Positions 24,766 through 33,940 of a DNA stretch of 34,240 nt are shown here, one piece after another. The stretch comes from an uncultured Clostridia bacterium. GTDB taxonomy: Bacteria; Bacillota; Clostridia; TANB77; CAG-508. Where the stretch lies: contig CALXZB010000015.1 of the NCBI GenBank assembly GCA_944393125.1, forward strand, positions 1 to 34,240, written 5' to 3'. Position 1 is the first letter of the stretch. The number at the start of each line of letters is the position of its first letter. The position numbers were made by a program, and so were the translations under genes. A model generated the notes under the pieces. That model did no database searches. It had not been told where the DNA came from and saw nothing but the letters and a program-made list of their open reading frames with translations.

Positions 24766-25203
24766 ATGGAATCTAATGTTGAAAATTTGAATGAACTATT
24801 ATCAGATTTAGAAGTTATGTCTGTTAAATTACAAAATTATCATTGGAATGTACAAGGAAAAGGATTTTTTCAAACTCATGAAAAATTAGAAGAATATTAC
24901 AATGAGATAAGAGAGCAAATTGATGAAATTGCAGAACACATATTAATATTAGGATATCAACCATTAGGAACATTACAAGATTTTTCTAAAAATTCAGAAA
25001 TAGAAGAAGCAAAAAATGAAAAAATAAAAAGTATACCAATTATAAAAAATGTTGTACAAGATTTTAAAATTTTAGAAAGAAAAGTCTTAAAAATAAAAAA
25101 AGAGGCAGAGAAACAGTCTGACTACGCTACTTCAACTTTAATGGATAATTATTTACAAAACTATACTAAAAAAATATGGATGCTTAATGCAACAATTAAA
25201 TAA
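24766..25203 (+). CDS. dps: Dps/ferritin-like DNA-protecting protein
   Basis: The 145-aa protein is predicted to form a 12-subunit shell that oxidises and stores iron with peroxide, protecting DNA. The four-helix bundle is recognisable: KLQNYHWNVQGKGFFQTHEKLEEYYNEI holds the ferroxidase His, His and Glu residues, followed by EIREQIDEIAEHILILGYQPLGTLQDF, the Dps family signature. ATG 24766 has SD GAGAGGA (24753-24759). A longer reading from 24730 lacks an SD. It lies 47 bases after fmt, and a strong terminator follows. No clear PerR or Fur box was found upstream. Confidence 0.9.
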   Translation: MESNVENLNELLSDLEVMSVKLQNYHWNVQGKGFFQTHEKLEEYYNEIREQIDEIAEHILILGYQPLGTLQDFSKNSEIEEAKNEKIKSIPIIKNVVQDFKILERKVLKIKKEAEKQSDYATSTLMDNYLQNYTKKIWMLNATIK

Positions 25204-25210
25204 CAATTAT

Positions 25211-25248
25211 AAAAAATTACTTAATATTTTTTATTAAGTAATTTTTTT
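25211..25248 (+). terminator. Rho-independent terminator after dps
   Basis: A perfect 16-bp stem (25211-25226 with 25232-25247) with a TTTTT loop ends in a T-run. It closes the rsmA-fmt-dps region. Confidence 0.9.
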
Positions 25249-25295
25249 GTATTTATCAAAATAAGATTTAAGGAGAATAAAATTTAAAAAATAAC

Positions 25296-25324
25296 TATAC
25301 AAATTAAAAAATTAGTTATATAAT
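25296..25324 (+). promoter_or_regulatory. SigA promoter of the murE operon
   Basis: TATACA (25296-25301), a 17-base spacer and TATAAT (25319-25324) give a fair promoter. The start would be near 25331, leaving a leader of about 70 bases before the murE ATG. The remaining bases from 25249 to 25402 hold no gene. Confidence 0.55.
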
Positions 25325-25402
25325 GTTAGCGTAAGAAATTTTGCCACATTAAAGAACATTATCATCAATTTTACCAATATAGTAAAAAAGGAGAGATATA
25401 AA

Positions 25403-26866
25403 ATGGAATTAAAAAAAATACTAATAGGCATAGAAGGACTTAAAGCTAAAGGAAGCTTAGATATAGAAGTAAATAATATTGAAAGTAACTCAAAAAATAT
25501 AAAAGATGGAGATATGTTTATAGCAATAAAAGGTTTTGCAACAGATGGGCATATGTACATTAATGATGCGATAAAAGCAGGAGCTAAAGTTATAATGGTA
25601 GAACAAGGATGTGACTTAAAACAAATAAAATTACCAGAAGATGTAACTTTATTAATGGCACCAGATACACGAGAAGCCCTTGCAAAATGTAGTTGTAATT
25701 TTTATGGAAATCCATCTAAAAAATTTAAATTAATAGGAGTAACTGGAACAAAAGGAAAAACAACAACAACATTTATGATAAAAGAGATATTAGAAAAAGC
25801 AGGGCATAAAGTAGGATTAATAGGAACAATAGCTACATATATAAATGGAAAGATGATTACAGAAAACAATAGAACAACACCTGAAAGTATCGAATTGCAA
25901 AAAACATTTGCAGAAATGGTAAAAAAAGATGTTGAATATGTAGTAATGGAAGTATCATCACAAAGTTTAAAATTACATAGAGTAGATGGATGCAATTTTG
26001 ATATAGTTGTATTTACAAATTTTTCAGAAGATCATATAAGTGAAAAAGAACATCCTGACATGAAAGACTATTTTGAATCAAAACTAAAATTATTCCAAAT
26101 GTGTAATAACGGAATAATAAATGTAGATGATTTACAGGTATCAAAAGTTCCAAAATTATTTCCAAATAGTAATATTATGACATATGGAATTGATAATTAC
26201 TGTGAAATGTTAGCAAAAGATATAACAATAACTAATACATATGTAGACTTTAGAGCAAAAATTTCAGATAGAAATGAGAGAATAAAAGTAGATATTCCAG
26301 GAAGATTTAGTGTTTATAATGCATTAGCAGCAATATGTGTAGCAAAGAAACTTGGAATAGCTTCAGACAAGATAATAGAAGCTTTAGCAGAAATAAAAGT
26401 TCCAGGTAGATCAGAAATGGTACCAAACAGCAAGGATTTACCTATAATGATAGATTATGCTCATTCACCAGAAAGCTTACAAAATATTTTATTAGCAGTA
26501 AAAAGTTATACAAGAGGAAGAGTTATATCAGTATTTGGATGTGGAGGAGACAGAGACAAAGGAAAAAGGCCTATAATGGGAGAAATTTCAGGAAGAATAG
26601 CTGATTTTACATTTATTACTTCTGATAATCCACGTACAGAAAATCCAGAAGAAATAGTAAAAGAAATAGAAGAAGGAATTAAAAAGACAAAAGGAAAATA
26701 TAAAGTAATAGTTGATAGAACAGAAGCGATAAAAGAAGCTATCAATATGGCCAATAAAATGGATATTATTGTGCTTGCAGGAAAAGGTCATGAACCATAT
26801 CAAGAAATTAATGGTCAAAAATTACCATATGACGAAAGAATAATAGTAAAAGAAATCATAGGATAA
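25403..26866 (+). CDS. murE: UDP-MurNAc-tripeptide synthetase (MurE), meso-DAP type
   Basis: This ATP-dependent ligase adds the third residue to the UDP-MurNAc-dipeptide. The Mur ligase core has NNIESNSKNIKDGDMFIAIKG, the P-loop GVTGTKGKTTTT (112-123), and EVSSQSLKLHRVDG. The C-terminal domain carries DNPRTEN (408-414), the signature that selects meso-diaminopimelate rather than lysine. The length is 487 aa. ATG 25403 has SD AAAGGAGAG. It opens a tight operon with mraY (23 bases), ftsW and murG. murF, which normally follows murE, is missing at this point. Confidence 0.96.
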   Translation: MELKKILIGIEGLKAKGSLDIEVNNIESNSKNIKDGDMFIAIKGFATDGHMYINDAIKAGAKVIMVEQGCDLKQIKLPEDVTLLMAPDTREALAKCSCNFYGNPSKKFKLIGVTGTKGKTTTTFMIKEILEKAGHKVGLIGTIATYINGKMITENNRTTPESIELQKTFAEMVKKDVEYVVMEVSSQSLKLHRVDGCNFDIVVFTNFSEDHISEKEHPDMKDYFESKLKLFQMCNNGIINVDDLQVSKVPKLFPNSNIMTYGIDNYCEMLAKDITITNTYVDFRAKISDRNERIKVDIPGRFSVYNALAAICVAKKLGIASDKIIEALAEIKVPGRSEMVPNSKDLPIMIDYAHSPESLQNILLAVKSYTRGRVISVFGCGGDRDKGKRPIMGEISGRIADFTFITSDNPRTENPEEIVKEIEEGIKKTKGKYKVIVDRTEAIKEAINMANKMDIIVLAGKGHEPYQEINGQKLPYDERIIVKEIIG

Positions 26867-26888
26867 AATACAAGAAAGGTTGATAAAT

Positions 26889-27866
26889 TTGGAATTTCAA
26901 ACAAAATTATTATTAATATCATTTGTAATAACTATCATTTTAGGAATAATAATTCTACCAATATTAAAAAAATTAAAAGTAGGACAGATAGAAAGAAGCG
27001 ATGGACCACAATCACATTTAAAAAAACAAGGAACACCAACAATGGGTGGAATAATAATAATGCTAGGAATAATAATAGTAACAATAGGAACATACATATA
27101 TTATAGAACAAAAGATATAGGATTGGCACAAAAATTATTACCAATACTAGGATTAACAATTGGTTTTGGGCTTATAGGATTTATAGATGATTTTAAAAAA
27201 TTAGTATTAAAAAATACTGAAGGTTTAAAACCAAGTCTAAAAATGCTAGGTTTATTACTAATATCGGTAATATTTGTTTTATATTTAGTAAAAGGACTAA
27301 ATATAGGAACAGAAACATATATACCAATTATAAAACAATATATAGAAATACCTCTTTTTGTATATATACCATTTGCAATATTAGTTATACTTGCAACAAC
27401 AAATGCAGTAAATTTAACAGATGGAATTGATGGATTATCATCAAGTGTATGTACAATAATAATTACATGTTTAACAGTTATTGCAACAATATTTGAAGTA
27501 GATGAAATAACATTATTTGGCGCAAGTGTAATAGGAGCTGTATTAGCATTTCTAATTTTTAATATATATCCTGCTAAGGTATTTATGGGGGATACAGGCT
27601 CATTATTTTTAGGAGGGGTAATATCTGGAATTGCATTATATTTAAAAATGCCACTTATATTACTTGTTATAGCATTTATACCAGTACTTGAAACAATATC
27701 TGTAATATTACAAGTTGTATCATTTAAATGTACAGGAAAAAGAATATTCAAAATGGCACCAATACATCATCATTTTGAATTATGTGGATGGAAAGAAAAT
27801 CAAGTTGTAATGATATTTAGTGTAATTACTTTAATGGTAAGTATAATAGGATTACAAATAGTATAA
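26889..27866 (+). CDS. mraY: Phospho-N-acetylmuramoyl-pentapeptide-transferase (MraY)
   Basis: This integral membrane enzyme transfers phospho-MurNAc-pentapeptide to undecaprenyl phosphate, making lipid I. About ten membrane helices are visible. Family motifs are RSDGPQSHLKKQGTPTMGG, the Asp pair in GFIDDFKKL, NLTDGIDGLSSS, FMGDTGSLFLGG and the C-terminal HHHFELCGWKE. The length of 325 aa is typical. TTG 26889 is preferred over TTG 26880, which lies on the SD itself (AGAAAGG, 26873-26879). murD, which usually follows mraY, is not present; ftsW begins 19 bases later. Confidence 0.95.
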   Translation: MEFQTKLLLISFVITIILGIIILPILKKLKVGQIERSDGPQSHLKKQGTPTMGGIIIMLGIIIVTIGTYIYYRTKDIGLAQKLLPILGLTIGFGLIGFIDDFKKLVLKNTEGLKPSLKMLGLLLISVIFVLYLVKGLNIGTETYIPIIKQYIEIPLFVYIPFAILVILATTNAVNLTDGIDGLSSSVCTIIITCLTVIATIFEVDEITLFGASVIGAVLAFLIFNIYPAKVFMGDTGSLFLGGVISGIALYLKMPLILLVIAFIPVLETISVILQVVSFKCTGKRIFKMAPIHHHFELCGWKENQVVMIFSVITLMVSIIGLQIV

Positions 27867-27885
27867 ATGAAGAGAGGAAATGAAA

Positions 27886-29043
27886 ATGGCAAAGAAAAAG
27901 AATTTTAAAGGTTTTTCGGACTTTCTAAATAATTCTGTAGATTTTACACTAGTAATAACTGTATTATTATTATTATCATTGGGATTAGTTATGGTATTAT
28001 CAGCAAGTTCACCAACATCGTTTCAAACTTATGGAAAAAGTTACAAATATTTTTTAAGGCAATTAGTATTTGCTATTCTTGGATTAATAGGAATGTATTT
28101 TGTATCTAAGATAGACTATAGGCTTTACCAAAGATTTTATAAACAAACTTGGTGGTTATCAGCAATTTTATTATTAAGTGTATTAATTTTAGGATCAGAA
28201 GCAAAAGGTGCGAAAAGATGGATTGATTTAGGATTTACGACATTTCAACCATCTGAAATTGTTAAATTTTTAATGATAGTATTTTATGCAGGAATATTAG
28301 TAAAAAATAGAGATGAATTAGGAATGTTTTGGAAAGGGCTTGTAAAACATATATTATATTTAGTACCAATTATAATACTACTAGTTCTAGAACCACATAT
28401 AAGCACATCAATGGTAATTATAATAACATGTTGTGTAATGATACTTATAGCTGGATGTAAATTTTGGCAGTTTTTAGCATCAGGAATAGTAGCAGTCAGT
28501 GGAATTGGATCTATTGCAACTGCACTATACTTTGTAAGTGATGCTTTTAAAGAAAAATTCCAGTATGCAATAACAAGAGTAATAACATTTATAGATCCTT
28601 GGAAAGATGCTAAAGGAGATGGATGGCAGGTTATACAAAGCTTGTATGCAATCGGATCAGGAGGACTATTTGGAACAGGACTTGGAGATAGTAAACAAAA
28701 ATATTTATATTTACCAGAACCACATAATGATTTTATATTTTCAGTTATAGCTGAAGAACTAGGATTTGTAGGCTGTATGGTAGTAATTATATTATTTGCA
28801 GTATTTATTTGGAGAGGAATTTTAATAGCAATAAAAGCACCAGATATGTTTGGAAGCTTAGTTGCAATTGGAATTACAACATTAGTGGGAATTCAAGCAG
28901 TAATAAATATAGCAGTAGTAACTTCTTCAATGCCTGCAACAGGAATGCAATTACCATTCTTTAGTTATGGGGGAACGGCTCTATTTATTTTATTATGTGA
29001 AGTAGGAGTACTACTAAGTATTTCGAGAGCAGGAGCTAAATAA
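27886..29043 (+). CDS. ftsW: FtsW/SpoVE family SEDS glycosyltransferase
   Basis: This SEDS polymerase extends septal glycan strands from lipid II together with a class B PBP. Ten or so membrane helices span the 385 residues. Motifs are MVLSASSPTSFQTYGKSYKYF, KRWIDLGFTTFQPSEIVKF, LPEPHNDFIFSVIAEELGF and the C-terminal GMQLPFFSYGGTALF. ATG 27886 is chosen over ATG 27880 because SD GAGAGG is only 2 bases from the latter. It is between mraY and murG, a place that suits ftsW; a spore-specific SpoVE role cannot be excluded. The partner may be the class B PBP at 18041. Confidence 0.93.
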   Translation: MAKKKNFKGFSDFLNNSVDFTLVITVLLLLSLGLVMVLSASSPTSFQTYGKSYKYFLRQLVFAILGLIGMYFVSKIDYRLYQRFYKQTWWLSAILLLSVLILGSEAKGAKRWIDLGFTTFQPSEIVKFLMIVFYAGILVKNRDELGMFWKGLVKHILYLVPIIILLVLEPHISTSMVIIITCCVMILIAGCKFWQFLASGIVAVSGIGSIATALYFVSDAFKEKFQYAITRVITFIDPWKDAKGDGWQVIQSLYAIGSGGLFGTGLGDSKQKYLYLPEPHNDFIFSVIAEELGFVGCMVVIILFAVFIWRGILIAIKAPDMFGSLVAIGITTLVGIQAVINIAVVTSSMPATGMQLPFFSYGGTALFILLCEVGVLLSISRAGAK

Positions 29044-29071
29044 TTAATTTTAACATGAAAGGAAACGATTG

Positions 29072-30202
29072 ATGAGAGCAATAATAGCAGCTGCAGGAAC
29101 TGCAGGACATATAAACCCAGGTATTGCGATAGCAAATAAAATTAAAGAAAAAGAACCAAACTCAGAAATAATATTTATAGGAACAACACGAGGGTTGGAA
29201 AATGACTTAGTGCCAAGAGAAGGATATCAATTAAAAACAATAGAAGCATATGGTTTAAGTAAAGAAATTTCAATCCAAAATTTTAAAAAAATATGTAAAA
29301 CATTAAAAGCAACCAAAAAAGCCAAAAAAATTATTAATGAATTTAAACCTGATATAGTAATTGGGGCTGGTGGGTATATATGTGGTCCAGTAGTCTGGGC
29401 AGCAAAAAAAGAAAATGTACCAGTTGTTTTACATGAAAGCAATGCTTTCCCAGGAAAAGCTACTAAATTTTTATCTAAAAAAGCAGATAAAATATTAATA
29501 GCTTTTGAAGAAGCACGTTCAAGACTTCCAAAATCAAATAACATAGTACATATAGGAACACCTGTAAAAATAGAAAAAAAAGAATATAATGAACAACAAA
29601 AAAGTCAAATATTAAAAACAATGCAGTTACAAGAAAACCTTCCAATAGTATTAATTTTTGGAGGAAGCCAAGGCGCACAAAAAATTAATGAAGCAGTTGT
29701 AGGAATATTAGAAAATAAATTTAATTTAAACTATCAAATTGTTTGGGCAACAGGACCAAAACAATTTGATATAATAAAAGATGAATTAAAAAGTAAAAAT
29801 ATAGACATAAATAACATTAAAAATGCAAAAATATTACCATATATATATAATATGGAAGAAATAATGAATATTTCAAATATAATTGTTGCAAGAAGTGGAG
29901 CAATGACAATAACTGAAATATCAAACTTAGGAAAACCATCAATATTAATACCACTTCCAAATGTGAGTCAAAATCATCAATTATATAATGCAAAGGTTTT
30001 AGAAAATGTTGGAGCTGCTAAAATTATATTAAACAATGAACTAACAAAAGATAACTTAAATAGTGAAATAGAAAAAATAATTTCAAATCCTGAACAAATG
30101 AAAAAAATGGAAGAAAAAGCTTTATCAAAATCTGTAAAAGAAGTACAAGAAAACATATACAAAGAAATTAGTAAGGTGATAAAAGATGTTAGAAAATTAT
30201 AA
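29072..30202 (+). CDS. murG: UDP-GlcNAc:lipid I N-acetylglucosaminyltransferase (MurG)
   Basis: This peripheral membrane GT28 enzyme adds GlcNAc to lipid I, making lipid II. The N-terminal glycine loop reads AAAGTAGHINPGIAIA, a variant of the usual GGTGGHIYPALA. GAGGYICGPVVWAAKK, HESNAFPGKATKFLSKKADK, the second loop GGSQGAQKINEAV and the UDP-GlcNAc site ARSGAMTITEISNLGKPSILIPLP are typical. The 376-aa length is normal. ATG 29072 has SD GAAAGGA. Its last 17 bases overlap the start of the histidine kinase gene, so the two are co-transcribed and probably translationally coupled. Confidence 0.96.
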   Translation: MRAIIAAAGTAGHINPGIAIANKIKEKEPNSEIIFIGTTRGLENDLVPREGYQLKTIEAYGLSKEISIQNFKKICKTLKATKKAKKIINEFKPDIVIGAGGYICGPVVWAAKKENVPVVLHESNAFPGKATKFLSKKADKILIAFEEARSRLPKSNNIVHIGTPVKIEKKEYNEQQKSQILKTMQLQENLPIVLIFGGSQGAQKINEAVVGILENKFNLNYQIVWATGPKQFDIIKDELKSKNIDINNIKNAKILPYIYNMEEIMNISNIIVARSGAMTITEISNLGKPSILIPLPNVSQNHQLYNAKVLENVGAAKIILNNELTKDNLNSEIEKIISNPEQMKKMEEKALSKSVKEVQENIYKEISKVIKDVRKL

Positions 30203-31379
30203 AATATTAGCTATTATAATAGTAGTTAATATAATTATTTTAATAATTAGCTGGATAATAATGAAAAAACATTTAACCAAAAAGATAATGTTTCCAAAAA
30301 CAAAATTAATAAAAGGTTCAGAAGTAACAAATGATGATTTAGACATAAATAATAGTATATTTTTACATATGACAGATGGAATAATAGCATTTGATAGAGA
30401 TGGCAAAGTAATATTAATAAATCCTGCAGCACAAAAAATGATGAATGTATTGCCAGAACATACTAGATTTGATGATATTTTTGGAAAACTTAATTTAAAT
30501 ATTAACATAGAAAAAATAATCTATTTAGAGAATTGGACTAAAACAGAAGAAAGATTCCAAATAGATGACAGATTTGTTAATGCATATTTTGCACCTTTTA
30601 AAAAAGAAAATGATAAAACTGTAGGGGTTATAGTTGTATTACAAGACATAACTGAACATGTAAAACTAGATAATATGAGAAAAGAATTTATAGCAGATGT
30701 GTCACATGAACTGAAAACGCCAATAACATCTATAATGGGATATGCAGACACATTACTTGAAGAAGAATATGACAAAGAAACTCAAAGTAAATTTTTAAGT
30801 GTAATAGCATCAGAAGCAAGAAGAATGGCCAAATTAGTAACTGATTTACTTACACTTTCAAAAAACGATACTAATAAAAATGCCTTGAAAAAAGAACAAT
30901 TTGACTTAGGAGAATTAGTAAAAAAATGCCAGGACAAGCTAGCGATTGAAATAAAAAAGAAAAAACATGAAGTAAAATGTTTTGTAACTGCAGATGTTCC
31001 TCTAGTTTATGCAGACAAGGATGATATTGAAAGAGTAATTTTAAACATTCTTACTAATAGTATAAAATATACAAAAGAAGGCGGAGAAATAAAAATATAT
31101 GTAGGTTTTGTATATAATGATGCATATATAAAAATATATGATAATGGTATAGGAATTCCTGAAAATGAGTTAGAAAGAATTTTTGAAAGATTTTATAGGG
31201 TAGACAAAGCTCGAAGCAGAGAGATGGGAGGCACAGGACTAGGCCTTTCAATAGCTAAAGACTTGCTTGAAAGCAATGGAGGAAATATAGATATAAAAAG
31301 CGAAGTAGGAAAAGGAACAGAAGTTGTTATAAAAGTACCTACAAAACCTAAGGAAGAAAAAACTAAAGTAAATTGTTGA
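30186..31379 (+). CDS. WalK-like sensor histidine kinase (one membrane helix, PAS, HisKA, HATPase)
   Basis: The 397-aa kinase has a single membrane helix (about 7-26), no extracellular sensor domain and no clear HAMP. A PAS domain (about 52-158, MTDGIIAFDRDGKVILINPAA) is followed by HisKA with His174 in DVSHELKTPITSIMGY, and a HATPase domain with N box ILNILTNSIKYTKEGG, G1 DNGIGIPENELERIFERFYR and G2 GGTGLGLSIAKDL. This layout resembles streptococcal WalK (VicK). ATG 30186 has SD AAGGTGAT and overlaps murG by 17 bases. The gene sits inside the wall-synthesis operon, so it may sense wall state. A regulator gene is not adjacent; the candidate at 16347 is the right type. Confidence 0.9.
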   Translation: MLENYKILAIIIVVNIIILIISWIIMKKHLTKKIMFPKTKLIKGSEVTNDDLDINNSIFLHMTDGIIAFDRDGKVILINPAAQKMMNVLPEHTRFDDIFGKLNLNINIEKIIYLENWTKTEERFQIDDRFVNAYFAPFKKENDKTVGVIVVLQDITEHVKLDNMRKEFIADVSHELKTPITSIMGYADTLLEEEYDKETQSKFLSVIASEARRMAKLVTDLLTLSKNDTNKNALKKEQFDLGELVKKCQDKLAIEIKKKKHEVKCFVTADVPLVYADKDDIERVILNILTNSIKYTKEGGEIKIYVGFVYNDAYIKIYDNGIGIPENELERIFERFYRVDKARSREMGGTGLGLSIAKDLLESNGGNIDIKSEVGKGTEVVIKVPTKPKEEKTKVNC

Positions 31380-31417
31380 AAATTAGCAAAAGATAATATA
31401 TAATATGGGAGGAAAAA

Positions 31418-32065
31418 ATGAAATCAGTATTAAGAGAAACAATGGAATGGTTAATATGTATATTAATAGCTGTTGTGTTAGCATTATTAGTGAGATATTA
31501 TATTGGAACACCAACAATAGTACAACAAACATCAATGCATCCAACACTAAAAGAAAATGATAGATTGTGGTTAAATAGATGGGGAAGAACAACTAAAAAA
31601 ATGCCAGAAAGAGGAGACATAATAACATTTGAAGCACCAAGTGTAACAAGAGTAACTAAAGTAGATAAAAATAATCCAGTAGCAATATACAACTATGAGC
31701 CACAAACTTTATTAGAAAAATTCTCATACTATGTATTAGAAAGTGGCAAAAAAAGTTATATAAAAAGAGTAATTGGACTACCAGGAGACCATGTAGAAAT
31801 AAAAGATGGACTAGTATATATAAATGGTGAACAATTAGAAGAAGATTATTTACAACCAGGAGTTGTAACAGATATGTTACAAGCAAATGGAAAAGAAACT
31901 GGATTTTCAGACATAATTGTGCCTCAAAATTGTGTATTTGCAATGGGAGACAATAGACCAGGTAGTACTGATAGTAGGGCATTTGGATGTATACCATTAG
32001 AAAAGATAGAAGGAACAGTATCATTTAGATTTTGGCCATTTTCAAAATTCGGAGGAGTAGAATAA
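31418..32065 (+). CDS. lepB: Signal peptidase I
   Basis: This membrane serine protease removes signal peptides from secreted proteins. One N-terminal membrane helix (about 11-28) precedes QQTSMHPTLKEND with catalytic Ser39. The general base is Lys116 in SYIKRVIGLPGDHVEI, and the conserved MGDNRPGSTDSRAFG box is present. The length of 215 aa is normal for Gram-positives. ATG 31418 has SD GGGAGGA. It is 38 bases after the kinase gene and 4 bases before holB, with no terminator on either side. Confidence 0.95.
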   Translation: MKSVLRETMEWLICILIAVVLALLVRYYIGTPTIVQQTSMHPTLKENDRLWLNRWGRTTKKMPERGDIITFEAPSVTRVTKVDKNNPVAIYNYEPQTLLEKFSYYVLESGKKSYIKRVIGLPGDHVEIKDGLVYINGEQLEEDYLQPGVVTDMLQANGKETGFSDIIVPQNCVFAMGDNRPGSTDSRAFGCIPLEKIEGTVSFRFWPFSKFGGVE

Positions 32066-32069
32066 AACA

Positions 32070-32960
32070 TTGTTTAATAACATAATAGGAAATGAAAAAA
32101 ACAAAAATATTATTGAAAAATCAATAGAATTAAATAAATTTTCACATAGTTATATATTTTGGGGAACTGAAGGAATTGGAAAAAAAATGATAGCAAAAGA
32201 ACTTGCTAAAAATATATTATGCCTAAATAAGCAGGAAGAATGTACTTGTAAATCTTGTATTGAATTTAATTCAAACAATAATCCAGATTTCCAAATTATT
32301 GAACCAATTGACTCAAAAATAAAAATTGAGCAAATAAGAGAAATGCAAAGAAAGATAGCAGAAAAACCAATAATATCAGACAAAAAGGTATATATAATTG
32401 ACGATGCAGAAGAAATGACTACAGAAGCACAAAACTGTCTATTAAAAACATTAGAAGAACCACCAGAATATATTACAATAATATTAATATGCTCAAATGA
32501 AAATAATTTATTAAGTACAATAAAATCAAGATGTACACGAATGTATTTTGAACCGATAAATGAAAAAGAGTTAAGAAAATATCTAGAACAAAATTATTCA
32601 AATGAAGATATAAGTAATGATTTAATAGATTTAGCTCAAGGAAGTATAGGAAAAATAATAAAACTAAATCAAAATAAAAATATATATGAAAATATAGAAA
32701 ATATTTTACTAAATATGCAAGATAAAGACATAATTGAAATTGTAAAAATGGCAAAAGAAATATATGAAACAAAAGAAGAAATAAATTCAATATTAGAATA
32801 TATAAATATTATATTATTGAAACTATGCAAGAAAAACAAAAAATATATAAAATGCATAGAAATTGTTGAAGAAACCAAGAAAAGATTAAAAGCAAATAGC
32901 AATTATGATATGTGTATAGATAATATGCTATTTAATATGACATTTATAATACATAATTAG
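32070..32960 (+). CDS. holB: DNA polymerase III delta' subunit
   Basis: This clamp-loader subunit helps load the beta clamp at replication forks. The 296-aa protein opens with FNNIIGNEKNKNIIEKSIE, has a degenerate P-loop GTEGIGKKMIAKELA, four cysteines of a zinc-binding module (CLNKQEECTCKSC), the DEAD-like DDAEEMTTEAQNCLLKTLEEPP and the sensor/arginine-finger SRC motif IKSRC. The start TTG 32070 fits the family's MFxxIIG beginning. The nearest SD-like GGAGGAG is 12 bases away inside lepB, so coupling is likely. It precedes ricT, as in B. subtilis (holB-yaaT). Confidence 0.93.
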   Translation: MFNNIIGNEKNKNIIEKSIELNKFSHSYIFWGTEGIGKKMIAKELAKNILCLNKQEECTCKSCIEFNSNNNPDFQIIEPIDSKIKIEQIREMQRKIAEKPIISDKKVYIIDDAEEMTTEAQNCLLKTLEEPPEYITIILICSNENNLLSTIKSRCTRMYFEPINEKELRKYLEQNYSNEDISNDLIDLAQGSIGKIIKLNQNKNIYENIENILLNMQDKDIIEIVKMAKEIYETKEEINSILEYINIILLKLCKKNKKYIKCIEIVEETKKRLKANSNYDMCIDNMLFNMTFIIHN

Positions 32961-32973
32961 AAAGGAAAAAATA

Positions 32974-33891
32974 ATGAAAAAAATAGTTGGAGTTAGATTT
33001 AAAAAACTTGGAAAAATATATTTCTTTGATCCTAAATGGCTAGAAGTAAAAAAAGGTGATAAAGTAATTGTAGACACTGCACAAGGAGAAGAAATTGCTG
33101 AAGTTGTTGTTGCAAATAGAATGATAGATGATAACAAAATTTCAGAACCGCTAAAAAAAGTATTAAGATTAGCATCTGCAAAAGATTTGAACCATGAAGA
33201 AGAATGCAGAAAAAAAGAAAAAGAAGCATTTGAGCTATTTAACAAAAAAATAAAAGAACATAATTTAGAAATGACACTAACAGATGTAGAATATAAATTT
33301 GACAATAGCAAAATATTATTTTACTTTATAGCAGATGGAAGAATAGATTTTAGAGAATTAGTAAAAGATTTAGCATCAGTATATAAAACTAGAATAGAAT
33401 TAAGACAAATTGGAGTTAGAGACGAGGTCAAAAAAATAGGAGGAAACGGAGTTTGTGGAAGAGAACTATGCTGTTGCACATTTTTAAGTGATTTTGAAAC
33501 AGTATCAATAAAAATGGCAAAAGAACAAAATTTATCATTAAATCCAACAAAAATTTCTGGTAATTGTGGAAGGCTAATGTGCTGTTTAAAATATGAACAA
33601 GAAGTATATGAAGAAAAACTTAAAAAATTACCTAATATTGGTGCAATAGTAAAAACTCCTGACGGAACAGGTGAAGTAGAAGGGCTTGAAACACTAAAAG
33701 AATTAGTAAAAGTAAAATTTAAAGATGGTGAAATATTTAAAATAAAAAAATATGAGGCTAAAGATATAACAATAATAAAAGATGTAGAAAAAGAAGAAGA
33801 AAATAGTGAAGAAAAAGAATATCAAAAAGAACTAAAAGAATTAGAAAAATTGGAAAAAGAAGACTATAAAAATAAAATGGCTAATAAATAG
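32974..33891 (+). CDS. ricT: PSP1 family protein RicT (YaaT)
   Basis: The 305-aa PSP1-domain protein is the RicT/YaaT orthologue, part of the RicAFT (Y-) complex that carries [4Fe-4S] clusters and helps RNase Y processing, competence and sporulation in B. subtilis. Hallmarks are KIYFFDPKWLEVKKGDKVIVDT-type N-terminus, DFRELVKDLASVYKTRIELRQIG, the cysteine cluster GVCGRELCCCTFL and the second cluster SGNCGRLMCCLKYEQ. The C-terminal ~50 residues are a Lys/Glu-rich tail. ATG 32974 has SD GAAAGGA. It lies 13 bases after holB. RicA (YlbF) and RicF (YmcA) genes are not in this window. Confidence 0.93.
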   Translation: MKKIVGVRFKKLGKIYFFDPKWLEVKKGDKVIVDTAQGEEIAEVVVANRMIDDNKISEPLKKVLRLASAKDLNHEEECRKKEKEAFELFNKKIKEHNLEMTLTDVEYKFDNSKILFYFIADGRIDFRELVKDLASVYKTRIELRQIGVRDEVKKIGGNGVCGRELCCCTFLSDFETVSIKMAKEQNLSLNPTKISGNCGRLMCCLKYEQEVYEEKLKKLPNIGAIVKTPDGTGEVEGLETLKELVKVKFKDGEIFKIKKYEAKDITIIKDVEKEEENSEEKEYQKELKELEKLEKEDYKNKMANK

Positions 33892-33940
33892 TAATAACTT
33901 TATAGTTAAAAAAGCAATATATTGAAAGGTGGTGAAATAA

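Noticed and set aside
24720..24766. PerR or Fur operator upstream of dps
   Set aside because: ATAATGTATAC has some dyad character but does not fit the PerR (TTATAATNATTATAA) or Fur consensus.
27101..27751. 216-codon minus-strand ORF inside mraY
   Set aside because: It is the complement of a real membrane protein gene, with no SD and no recognisable domain.
31376..31404. TTGAAA-N17-TATAAT in front of lepB
   Set aside because: The match is very good, but transcription would begin near 31410, inside the lepB SD (31407-31413), giving almost no leader. It may be chance in AT-rich DNA, or a near-leaderless start; not listed as a feature.
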